DNA of 64,000 bases from Lumnitzera littorea (taxonomy: Eukaryota; Streptophyta; Magnoliopsida; Myrtales; Combretaceae), in assembly GCA_024138015.1 (NCBI GenBank), contig JAMXBB010000006.1:74123077-74187076 (forward strand). Reading direction: 5' to 3'. Positions 23,815-34,552 of this stretch are shown here, piece after piece. The first letter of the stretch is position 1. Every line of letters begins with the position of its first letter. Under the pieces are notes generated by a model, which worked only from the letters and a program-made list of their open reading frames with translations, had not been told where the DNA came from and made no database searches. The position numbers and the translations under genes are program-made.

Positions 23815-24630
23815 TTAGAGAGAAGAGTAGAAGAGCTCTATAGCATTTTCTTAGGGATTTTATCCATTTTATAATGTAAGTTATTATTTTTATCATGTCT
23901 ATAGTGTAGATTTATAGATATCTAGACTTGTAATCCTGAAGTAATATGTAGTGTACTCAACTGAAATTATTCTAATGAAATTCCTTTATTCTTGTTAATT
24001 CAATTACATGTTTTGTATCAATTAAGTTATTATTTCTAAGGTTTCAACTAAATTATTAGATTTTATATATTGATGTTGATAGGCTAATATATAAATAGAT
24101 CTATCATAATTGAAGGGATCTGCTATAAGCTTAGTGATACGTTATAGATTTCTTTTGGAATTAATATTGTTATATTATTTGTTTATGAAATTCCTATTAT
24201 TAATGTTTTTCTAATTTGTTATATTATAGAAACGATTCGAATATAATATAATTAGGAATAGCAAAAAATAGAGAAATGATTCTTATTAATTTAATAATTG
24301 AATTCCTCCTATTAACATGAATAAGGAATGCATTAGAAACCTTATGATTACTATATATTAATCTCTTAGTGATTAGAGTCTAGATATTATTATTTATGGT
24401 TATTTAAGGTTCATATTTGTTGTTCATGTTATTAATTGTTAGTTATTAGTTAATTCTTGTTTCTTTTAATTCAATTGAATTCCTTACTTCATCATTGCAA
24501 TTGTTATTCTCTTTTAAGTAAAGTAATTTAGTACGAGTAAGTGTACAGTCCTTGTGGGATCGACAACCTTGGACTCTTATGTCCTTTATACTATTGCTTG
24601 ATAGGTGCACTTGCCTACACAAACCAATCA
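23719..24630 (+). repeat. Athila-like element 5' LTR, second part
   Basis: Continuation of 5755-6234 after the gypsy insertion. It holds a TATA box (CATATAAATAGATA near 23746), a (GA)n tract at 23771-23813, and near its end a TGTGGGATCGACAACC block common to Athila-type LTR ends (a related block lies near 51205). The LTR ends at CCAATCA before the primer-binding-like site. Confidence 0.7.
23771..23813. repeat. (GA)n microsatellite
   Basis: An uninterrupted run of about 21 GA units lies just downstream of the LTR TATA box, where the element's transcript leader would begin. Confidence 0.95.
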
Positions 24631-24656
24631 GGTTTTTTCACACCATTGTCGTAGGC
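24631..24656 (+). promoter_or_regulatory. Degenerate primer-binding site (tRNA-Asp-like)
   Basis: Directly after the LTR, TTCACACCATTGTCGTAGG resembles TGGCGCCGTTGTCGGGGA, the primer-binding site used by Athila-type elements. The match is partial but the position is correct. Confidence 0.5.
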
Positions 24657-24717
24657 CGTTGATTAAGAAAGCTTGTGCCTTTATTATTGTACTATTTCTT
24701 TTGAGGAGACTAGAGTG

Positions 24718-26120
24718 ATGAATAATAATGGTGCAGTGTCGAAAACCATGTTTAACTATATTAAGCCATCAATTAATGAAGCCGACTCCAACACTACATG
24801 ACCAGTTATCATTGTAAATGAGTTCATGATCTCACCAATAATCATCCAAATGGTCTAGTAGCAATTGCATTTAGAAAATTCTTTAGAAGAGGATCCACAT
24901 GAGCATGTTGCTAGTTTTCTAAAGATATATGCTACCTTTAGAATCAATGGAGCCACGGACGATATGGTAAGGTTGAGAATATTTCCTTTTCCTTTTTAGG
25001 GAAAAGCAAAGCAATGGTTAGCTTCTCTCCAAAAATATTCTATCACATCATAGGATGAATTGCTTTTATAAAAATAATACCCTCGAGCTAAGACAACTAA
25101 ATTTCGTAGTAACACTTCATCATTTGCTTAGTTTAACTATGAAACTCTATATGATGCTTAGGAGTGTTTTAAACAGTTGCTCAAAAAATGCCCAAATTGT
25201 ACTCTTCCACTATGGATGCAAGTCTAAACCTTTTATAATGGTTTTAATTTATTTAGTAAAAAGAAAGTTGATTTAGTTGCAGGTAGAATACTCAATTCAA
25301 AAACATTTGATGAAGCTCAAGCTTTGTTTGAAAAGTTAGCCATGAACAGCTATCAATGGGAAAGTATTAGACCTACTAAAAAGAACTCTAGCATGGTGGT
25401 TGTAGACACTACCACAAATTTAGCGACAAAGGTAGTTGCTCTAAATAAGAGGCTAGATACTTATCCTATATTAGCACAACATTCTATGATGATGTCAAAT
25501 CTCGTTAACCAAAGGGATATATGGGACAATATTATCAACGGCCATTTAGAAATTTCATGAATTAATGGAGATTTCAACTTGTGCCTTAACAATTGTAAAG
25601 AATGGAATAGGGAATGGTTCACTTATCTAGGCGATTATTCTCATGCGACTCAACTAAGGAATGTGAATATTCCTTTTGGATTTTAAGGTCGTCCTCAACA
25701 AGAGAAGACGTCAAAACTAGAAGATACATTGATAAGGTATATACAAAGTAGCAATACTAGATTAGTGAGCATCGAAAAGAAAATTGAGCAACTTACAAAA
25801 ATTTCAATTAAGAATAGTAAGAACCTTCAGTAAAAGCTCAAGCAGAAGTTGTAACTCTTCAAAGTGATAAGTAATTGCAAGCTACTAAGCAACTTGAAAA
25901 GAGCAAAGTCTACCCAAAATCAGTGATGGAATAACCAAAAGACAAAGTCACAAAAACTCTAAAACCACCCATGGAAAAGCAAGAGCCCTAGAAAGTCAAA
26001 GAGTTCATACTGCCAATCCCATAACCTCATAGGTTAAGGAAAGAATGATCAGATAAGCAATATGGTAAGTTTTTATATTTGTTTAAACAATTGCACATTA
26101 ATTGACCCTTTTTAGAGGCT
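24718..26120 (+). pseudogene. Athila-like gag (degenerate)
   Basis: The frame starts ATG at about 24718 (MNNNGAVSKT). It contains the gag matrix-capsid block EDPHEHVASFLKIYATF, INGATDDMVRLRIFPF, GKAKQWLASLQKYSI, then after frameshifts LMKLKLCLKS-like sequence and MFEKLAMNSYQW (25324-25560), equivalent to the EMASNNYQW segment of Athila gags. Stops and frame changes are frequent. Order and content match Athila-type Ty3/gypsy elements, and the primer-binding-like site lies 60 bp upstream. It would have formed the element's particle; this copy is dead. Confidence 0.8.
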
Positions 26121-26129
26121 TTGTTGTAG

Positions 26130-26624
26130 ATGCCCAAGTATGCAAAATTCTTGAAAGAGTTGCTCTCTAGCAAGAAGGAATTGGAAGAATTGTCAAAAGT
26201 GATGCTAAGCAAGGAGTGTCCAACTATCCATCAGAACAAGCTTCCAACTAAATTAAAGAATCTAGGGGGTTTCACTATACCTTGTTTGATTGGAAATTTA
26301 TCTATCGAAAAAGCATTATTTGATCTAGGAGCTAGCATAAATTTAATGCCTTATAAATTATTTAAACAACTAGGCCTAAGAGAACCTAAATTGATTTGAA
26401 TGAGTTTGCAATTAGTTAATAGATCAATAACATACCTAAGGGGTATAATTGAGGATATACTGGTTAAGGTAGATAAATTTATTTTTCCTATTAATTTTGT
26501 TATCATAGATATCGATGAGGATATTGAAGTGCTACTCATCTTAGGGAGACCCTTCTTAGCTACAACTAAGGATAAAATTGATTCTAGCTATGGTAAGCTC
26601 ATATTTAAGGTAAGAGAAGACTAG
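26130..26624 (+). pseudogene. Athila-like aspartic protease region
   Basis: Two frames separated by one in-frame stop at 26397 read MPKYAKFLKELLSSKKELEE, NKLPTKLKNLGGFTIPCLIG, KALFDLGASINLMPYKLFK and then LQLVNRSITYLRGIIEDILV, DKFIFPINFVIIDIDED, VLLILGRPFLATT. This is the retropepsin block of Athila-type elements. The active-site motif is DLGASI, as usual for this lineage (D-[LT]-G-A), and the C-terminal ILGRPF box is present. The domain is nearly intact apart from the stop. It would process the gag-pol polyprotein. Confidence 0.88.
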
Positions 26625-26639
26625 ATGGTAATTAACATA

Positions 26640-27105
26640 AAGGAGGCAATAAAGAAATGTGTTGAATAAGATGACACTTGTTTTTGTCTAGATGTTACTG
26701 ATGCCTCCATGTCTATTGTTTTGTAAGAATTATTAACCAAAGATTCTTTAAACTATTGTTTGAAATAGTGAATCCAAGAAGACCTATCTAGTTATCTAGA
26801 TATCGCCAATACAAAAGCTCAATTGGATGAATCCTTCACCTATAAAGAGAAGTTTAAGAGGTTTGAGCAGGCCAAAGAAGCAAAATTAAAGCTCTCTATT
26901 GAGGAGCCATTGAAGCTAGAATTAAAGCAACTATTAGATTATTTGGAGTATGCTTTTCCAAAAGAAAATTCAAAATTACCCATGATAGTATCCTCCAAAA
27001 TTAACTAGACAACAAAAGGAGAGGCTTCTAAATGTGTTGAGAAAGTAAAAGAGAGCTATCACTTAGAAGATCTTTGATATTAAGGGAATTAACCCATCAT
27101 TCTAC
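26640..27105 (+). pseudogene. Athila-like RT N-terminal region, truncated
   Basis: The frame includes LSIEEPLKLELKQLLDYLEYAF and LPMIVSSKIN (26823-27008), then KERLLNVLRK, RAIT, KIFDIKGINPSF. These match the region between protease and the RT palm in Athila-type pol (PPxLELKxLPxHLxYAFL ... DIKGISPSxC). It stops abruptly at 27105, where an LTR-like TGATAACTTG begins. The RT palm, RNase H, integrase and 3' LTR of this element are not found in the window. Confidence 0.8.
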
Positions 27106-28030
27106 TGATAACTTGTAATTAGCATACATATTCTATAGTTATTTTGTGCAATTTTACATATTAATTTAGTTAATTTCATAGTGATTTAGAGCTTAATTTA
27201 TTTAATTTTCATTTTCAAGGACTTCGGGATGTATTTGATAAACCTTTAAGGATTTTTATCATGTTTCAGAGTTTATTTAGAGAAAAGCACTACTCGAGGA
27301 GTTAGACCAAAAGGATTTCATGCAAGAAACAAAATTTAGAAGAGAACATGGTTGAAGACCATGACTGTAGTCCATGTTCATGTTCTCCTCATCAATCAAT
27401 TTCTATCGAATTTTGAAGATTTTGAATTAAGTACAAGTATATGCCCAACTACCACAACTTATACCTTGCTCGTGGACATACAATGAATTTCGAATATTAT
27501 ATTTTTGTTAGGTTTTCTTTGTAAATCTAGGTCCAACCATTATAAATAGATGCTTAGAATTAAGTATACAAAGAGAGCCCCCTTAGGAAAAGTCATAAGG
27601 CAGAATTATATTAGGGGTTCCTCATATTTTTTCTTCTTTTATTTCATCATGTTTTTATTTTAATTGTTCTTGGTGAATCATTATTGAACCCCAATATCTA
27701 TTGGAACAATTGTTTTATTTAATCTATGATATTACCTTTGAAGATCTAATTAACACTATTTATATTGTCCTCAAATTAATATTTATCTTGGTTATTAGTT
27801 TGATGTTTAAGTTTGCTATTGAGATGTAAGTCCTTCGGTGAATAAACTTATGTAATTAGAAAGAATCAAGTATGCTAAGAGATTAGGCACTGATTTCTTT
27901 AGATTAAGGTAACTTAAAATGCCCAACCTAATAATGGGATGTAATGTCTTAATGTGATTTAGGTATGCTAAGAGATTAGGTACCCTATTCAGAAGTGATT
28001 TAGGTAGAGAGGGTCTTAGAATTAGTCATT
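27106..28030 (+). repeat. Athila-like LTR, probably truncated
   Basis: The segment starts TGATAACTTG at the break in the RT frame. It has an inverted motif GAACATGG ... CCATGTTC at about 27341-27385 and a TATA box (CATTATAAATAGATG near 27539) with a leader-like sequence. The block TATGCTAAGAGATTAGG occurs twice (near 27868 and 27966). The LTR end was not identified and no partner copy was seen. Confidence 0.5.
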
Positions 28031-29250
28031 GGCCAAAGATTCACCAAATGCATAGACAAGAGATTGAAAACAAATTTTCATTAATTAAAAACCTTTATGA
28101 CACTTACAAACATAAAGGCTAGAATACTAGCATAATACATTATAAAGAAGCTACTACAACTATAAGCATTGGATCAAGCTCAAAACAAGCCTCACATTAG
28201 CCTCCAAACCTTAGGAACCCTAAGAGAGGGAACAATAAACTAAGGGGAAGCCTCGGCAATCCCTATCCCTTACATTGGTCTCCAATAAAGAAAGTCGAAT
28301 GCCTAATAGCTCTTACTAACAACGAGGACCCTAAAGACGCTATTACAAGAATCTTAGATGGAATAATTCATGGCTTTACAATATCCCATAACATTTCATA
28401 AATGTCAAAATGGAATATGAGAAAGTTAAGAAGATAACAACTCCCTAGACATTCAACACTGGGGAGTTTATGATATCTAATAACTCTAGAAGGAGATAAA
28501 AGGTTACTTACCCCATATGGCTCAACTTAGGGGGCATGAACGAAGCTCAACCATATAACTTAACATTTAACATATCACCTTAGCATGCCAGCACATATTG
28601 GCTAGGTTTTAGGGTAAGAACAAGGCTTGACTGTAGACCTTAACACTCAAAATGCTACTAAACAATACACCAACACTCTCAACTCAATTGAGGAAGGAAG
28701 ATTTAGGTTTGACCCAATTCACTTGACTGCTCAAGCTAAGATACTCTTTCCCTAAATATGGACCATTCAAGCAGCTTTCTCTTAAGTCTTAAAATTAGCT
28801 CAACCTATGTCAGAGCCCTAGCAACAAAGAAGATTCAAGTCAAATTTAGCTCACTCAGTGATCTTGTACCCTAACTAGATCAATACTGACCTTCCTTTCC
28901 CTACTGACTAGTCAACATGGAGAGTGGGGGGCATTGTACCCTTTAAATCCCTATATGTTCGTAGGCTTTAAGGGTTGTTGACCCATGAGGCCTCCTTCTC
29001 CTTCTTTAATACCCAAGTCTAATTTCTACCAAAAATAAGAGATCCTTAGGAGTTATCCCATCAGTTGAAAAAAAATGTTTTTAATAAAGTTATATTACTA
29101 ATGAAACTTCAGCAAAAAAATATTACCAGTGAAACGTTAATAATTATTAATAACTTTATTTCAACACAAGTTTTGTAATGAATCAGTGCAAAAGAAAAAA
29201 GAAAACTGAAATAAAACAAAGCAATAGAAACCTATCTCAAGCATCATGAA
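28031..29250. other. Unclassified sequence, no gene recognised
   Basis: A plus-strand stretch of about 70 codons without a stop around 28200-28400 has no recognised similarity. Near 28920 GAGAGTGGGGGGCATTG resembles a polypurine tract followed by an LTR start, so the 3' end of another retroelement may lie here. No partner LTR was seen. Confidence 0.3.
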
Positions 29251-31540
29251 GGGAAATAGAGAATCTAGAAAATGGAACATGTAATAGAAACAAAGCATAT
29301 AGTAAGAAACAACGAACACATCACTACCTGTCTCATGCATAAAAGAAGGGAAAAAGAAAAAAAGAAAGTGAAAAAGAACAAAAGGAATATGGAAAGAAAT
29401 ATAATGGACCTTAGAACAAGAAATAGTAAAAAAGAATACATTACTTATTTAAAGCATCAACAGGAAAAAGAAACAAGAAAGCTAAAAAAAAAAAAAAAAG
29501 ATGGTCATACTATTTTTGATAATTTGATATAAGAAGTCAATGGGGGAATATATCAATGCATGTAGGAGATAATGTTAAGTAAATGTGAAAAAAAAAAAAG
29601 TAAAGGGTATAAAAGTCTTAAAATTGGGGATATTTTAGGGATTTAGTTTTATAGCAAGGGTATGCATGAAATTGCAACATTGTCTTTTTTTATTGTTTTA
29701 TAGCCAAACAGGCATATTCAAGTAGATAGAAATTAGATGTCGAACATAAACCAAACACAACCTCTCTTAGAATTTGCATTTCTTATGAGCTATCATCTTG
29801 AAAATCATATATATTCACTTAAAAATTTCATAATTTCTAAATATTGCATGTCTCCTTCTCAAAAATTAGTATTTTTCCATTAAAGATCACATTTTGAATA
29901 AAATTTTCATTTTTTTTATTTTTTTACATATTTTTAAAAATTAGGAATTCATAATGTTTTTTCATAAAAATGTTATTTTTGGCACTTAGTGGTTTTTTCA
30001 AAACAAAAATCTTATTTTGACCCTTTTTTCAAAGATCAAGGTACTTTAGGTATACTAGATTTTTAGTATTTTCTTTGAAAAATAATAAAATTGCTAATGA
30101 TGTAAATTTGGCATTATTTTAGGAATAAAATTAATCATAAATTAAATTTCCATAAAATATAGAGAACTATATTGGTTTGATCATAACTCTATTAATAAAT
30201 ATGTAGGTAACTCAAAAACAACCTAAAAAGTATAAAATTTCTATAAAACAAAAAGAGAAATTCATAATTAAAAATAAAGAGAAAATTTCATGTTCCTTGC
30301 ATTGTTACTTGTGCCATGTCATCACAAATAATTGATTTCTTTTTTATAAAAGTAATAGCCTCTTAATCAGTTTTTGAAAATTTTATATGGTGACTAATGG
30401 GTTTTAAAGATTCAGCTCCCAACCTATCTCTAGTTCCTCTTTTCTTTTCTTTTTTTTTTTTCAAGAAAATGAATCTTTTTCTATAAAAAGATTTAAAATG
30501 AAAAGAAACTTGTGGACTAATAGCTTATAAGGTTCTTTTACCCATTAACTCTAATCGGTCTTTTAGCAACTTCAATTAGTTAGTGACTTAAAATAATTTT
30601 TTTTAAATCTTTTTTAGAAAATATTTTTTTTTTGGCATATTTTAAGAAAAATAAAATTCCTTAATTTTTGTTGAGCAACTTACATTAAGATGGGTTGAGC
30701 TTAATATAAGTTAAAATTAAAGGTCAAATTTTGGTCTTGAGAAAGAATTTAGCTCTAAATAAGCTAAGGATAAATTTTTATCTTCAATTATGGTAGGTTG
30801 TTCAATTTATATATGATTTAGTGAGTTACTAAGTGGATTTATGACCCAAAAATATTTAGATTTGAATTTAAGCTAGAATTGAAGTTGAAAGTATAAAGAT
30901 AACCATTGATACTAACACCATTGTTAGATGGAATTAAGTGTTTGAAGTGTTTAATTGATTGATTCTTGATTAAATAATGTGGTAGCACATGTTTAGATTA
31001 AGTAGTTAGGTCAAATGAAATGCTTATGTATGTGAGATAGTATATACCATGACCTATATATGGTAAAGATATATTTAAGTCTTCAATTGATTCAATGAGA
31101 TGGAATTAAGCGTTTAAAGTGTTCAATTGATTCAATGTTGTAATATTTTAATGAATTAAAGATATATGTAAGTTTAGGTGTTAGTTTGAATTGAATTAAG
31201 TAAGATTTGAGCATGTTTAGATGATGAACATAATGTGTTAGTGAATAGGTATAGATTAGTTTTCCAAGAATTTTCTTGAAAAATATGAATATGCACCATA
31301 AGATTGCATGATTAAATGTTGTTAAGCATATTGAAAAATAGATAATGTGTTAGTGAATAGGTATAGATTACTGTGAATATGAATAGGTATAGATTAGTTT
31401 TCCAAGAATTTTAATTGAGTAACGTATTATAAAAGTTTAATTTTTTACAAAATGAATAGTTATCTTGAAGATGATTACATGTTTCTAATATATATTGGAA
31501 TGTTCTTAATAATCTTACAATGTGTTTTTATTATGGTATG
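29251..31540. other. AT-rich intergenic DNA
   Basis: No gene recognised. The Lys/Glu-rich frame near 29272-29532 is low-complexity AAA/GAA sequence. Imperfect duplications involving GGAATTAAG-GTTT-AAGTGTT occur near 30930 and 31090, and a block of about 45 bp around GTGTTAGTGAATAGGTATAG near 31227 is repeated near 31346. Confidence 0.5.
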
Positions 31541-31566
31541 CTGCGAAAGTTAGGTGCAATATATGT

Positions 31567-31893
31567 CTACCAATATTTAAAAAAAATTACGTAATTACAA
31601 ATTGTACAAAAATATTACGAAAAAATCAATGTTATGTCCTATCTTGAAGATAGGACATTAACATTTGTATATATGTTGCATCTTCAAGATGCTAGATAGC
31701 AAAGGTACAACAAAAGTAATGTCTCATTTTCTTGATGTGACATAGGTGCAAATATACTCATACAAATACCGCATCTTTAAGATACAATATATATACAAAT
31801 TCAAACGTTGCATTTTCAAAATATAATATAGTATTGGTATTTTAATAATTTTTTTGTACAATTTATAGTTATGTAATTTTTTAAAATTTTCAC
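31567..31893. mobile_element. Foldback/MITE-like inverted repeat with internal hairpins
   Basis: Two arms of about 120-130 bp (about 31570-31700 and 31760-31890) are imperfect inverted copies of each other. The outer part pairs ACAAATTGTACAAAAA with TTTTTTTGTACAATTT. Between the arms is a loop of about 60 bp. Inside lie smaller palindromes: 12-base arms ATGTCCTATCTT / AAGATAGGACAT at 31634-31658, and GCATCTTCAAGATGC at 31679-31693, with decayed versions of the latter near 31771 and 31811. No coding capacity. Clear TSDs were not identified. Confidence 0.6.
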
Positions 31894-33634
31894 AGTAAAC
31901 ATGTAAATTTCTCTATAAAAGTTAATTGATATCAATGTTTACAAATTTATAAGTAGTTATTTATTTATTTTTTAGGAAAATTTCAATTCCTTCTACGTGT
32001 TTATTACGAGTTCATATAAACATTATGTGTCCTCTTATTGAAAGTTCATGGTTAATCATTCTAGAGGTCTAAGATTCATCAAAAATATATAATTAAAGAA
32101 ATTTGAGATATTAACAAGTTTGAATAGATTAAGCCTTGAATATTTTGTCGCAATCATTAAATTTCCAAGATCATAAATAACAAATAAAAAAAAATTAGAG
32201 TAAAAATTTTGAATTAATTTCTTAGACTAGACTTTTAGAATTGTGCTTGTAAATAAAAATTATATAAAATAATAATATCCCATTAAATGATAATAAATAT
32301 GAAAATATAATAACAAGAAATAAGAAAATATAAAACAATAAAATAATGGGAGTAAATCACTCCTTCATGAATTAGATTAGTTCATGGTTGGATTACTTTA
32401 TTGAATCAAATAGAATTGATGTAACCTAATATTAAAAATTCTTAATTTGTAAAATAATTTTATTTAAAATGATTTAGCTAATTAATTTAAGTTGGTCAAA
32501 CTAATCTTAGCATTAAATTAGGCCAACTTTAAATTAGAATGGATGCTTAAATTGAACTTAATAACACTAAGACAACTAATAGGCTTTCTAAAGATGAAGA
32601 GTTAGTTTATATTAAATGTAGAACCTAGTGTATATGATAAAGTAATAACATTTTATAAACTTAAGCTAACTTAATAATAATAGATATTTCTTTTTGCAAT
32701 ACACCAATACTCAATTTCGAGATTTAGCTAATCTTTCTTAGTATGTGATCATGAAAGATTTCCAAGTACATGATAGTTGCTACACGTTGTGCATGTAAGC
32801 TAATTAGAAAATAGAAATTAATTCAAACACGACTAATTAAACATATATGACTTATTTGTGTATTGTTCTTTCAAGACAACATTGGCTACCATTGGATTAA
32901 GATTATGACTATAATTGCAATTATTTGAATGATATTGCAGTTAAGCGCTTAAGCCATCTTGGGGGGCTTGACGAGTAGTTGATAGGAGAATATTACATTG
33001 AGACTTTAATCGATGAGAAGAAGATGGAACTATATCAGGAGTCATTCAAGGTTGGAACATATTAGAGATATGCTATATGGAGATTGTGATCGTTAGTGGC
33101 TCATATGATGATGAGCCATGCACAACTCTATTTGTGGTATTGATCTTAGATGTAGGAGCTAATCATCTTATCAAACCCCAAATGGCCTAATGTAGTGGAT
33201 TCAAACCACTTACTCTTTGTTATGTCAACGAAGTCTTGAATAATTCCAAATTTTAAGATGTTAGGATCATATTACTTGTTTACTCAATTATTCATATCAA
33301 TAAACCCTAATTGCTCCATTATATATCGGCATTACATGCAAGTAACATAGTATGAGTTTTTGTGATTGCTATTGTATTGAGTTTCATGACTTGCTTCTTT
33401 AAAAATTTTACTTTTAAGGTGAAGAATTATATATTGGTGTTACCTATGGTGATCTTGGCTATGACTTGCGTAATGAAGGTTTAGGTGATGATAGGTACTA
33501 CTTTGAGGATGCTTCAACTCTTTTGATACATTCCTTCTTAATAGATCTCATCTAACTTTGGCTATATAGACTTTACTACCTTTATTCTTTACTAGACGTT
33601 TAATACTACCATACTGTTTAATTTTTATGGGACT
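31894..33634. other. AT-rich DNA with one short coding-like fragment
   Basis: No gene recognised. At 33421-33556 the plus strand opens a frame of about 44 codons with non-repetitive composition (YGDLGYDLRNEGLG, DDRYYFEDAS) ending in a stop. It has no start codon of its own and no recognised family. It may be a remnant of an exon or of a transposon gene. Confidence 0.35.
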
Positions 33635-34552
33635 TAGACAAAGGCATATTTTTCATGTTTTAAATGTGTAAATTAGATAGAATTATTATTGATTCATTAG
33701 AAATCATTAAGAAATGGTACTTAATTATTTTCATTTGGACATTTTAGGAATTGGAGGATTCAAAGTGGAAATACGGATAATTTAGAGGAGTTTTACACAA
33801 ATGAATGAAGTCTGAATCAACAAGTTGCAATTTGGAATTCAATACAGTTGGTCTTTCAAGCGGCCTACACCTACACTACCAGCTTTGGAGTGTACGCCAT
33901 TGGCCTTAAAGCCTACACTGCTGACCTATCAGCCAGCCTTCATTAAAAAGAAGCTTTACATGAGCCAACCCTAGTTTTTCTTATAAATAGCCTTATGTTT
34001 CACTGTTTAGAAGACTTTTGTTTTTTTTAGGGACACACACTTTTCTAAGACTTAGAGAGTCGTAGAATAGTCATTAGATAGTTCTTAAAGAATTCTTCTA
34101 TAGAATCACTTAGATCATTAAGAAGATTTTGCTTTTACTGTGGAGACTAAGTTTTGGAGTTGCAATTGAAGTTTATCTTTTCTAATTATAGAATTGTTGA
34201 CATCAATTTAATTATATTTATGCAATTCTACTAATTATTCATGCTATTAATTATGAATTTCCTTGCAATTTCAATTAGTAGTTGCGCTTTTGTTTCAAAT
34301 CCCATGGTTGGCTAAATTTATTTATGGGAATTGATGAAACCCTAGATAGCTAAGATAATAATTATATTTGTGTTATAGGATTAATATATATAGAGATGAT
34401 TCATGATTATAATTTCTATGATTTTAATTATAGTTGTTTAATTGATTATAATTATTAGAAACCCTAATGATACGAAAGTTGATATAGGATTTGTTATAAA
34501 TTCTTGGTTAATTTGATTGATTAATGTAGAAGTAGCATTAATTGAATTAATT
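33635..34552 (+). repeat. 5' LTR of the outer Athila-like element, 3' part missing
   Basis: Aligns with 49900-50790. The last 490 bp or so of the LTR are missing, replaced at 34553 by the end of the nested Tat-like element. TATA box CTTATAAATAGCC near 33979. Confidence 0.85.

Noticed and set aside
29272..29532. Lys/Glu-rich frame
   Set aside because: Low-complexity AAA/GAA sequence without any recognisable domain.
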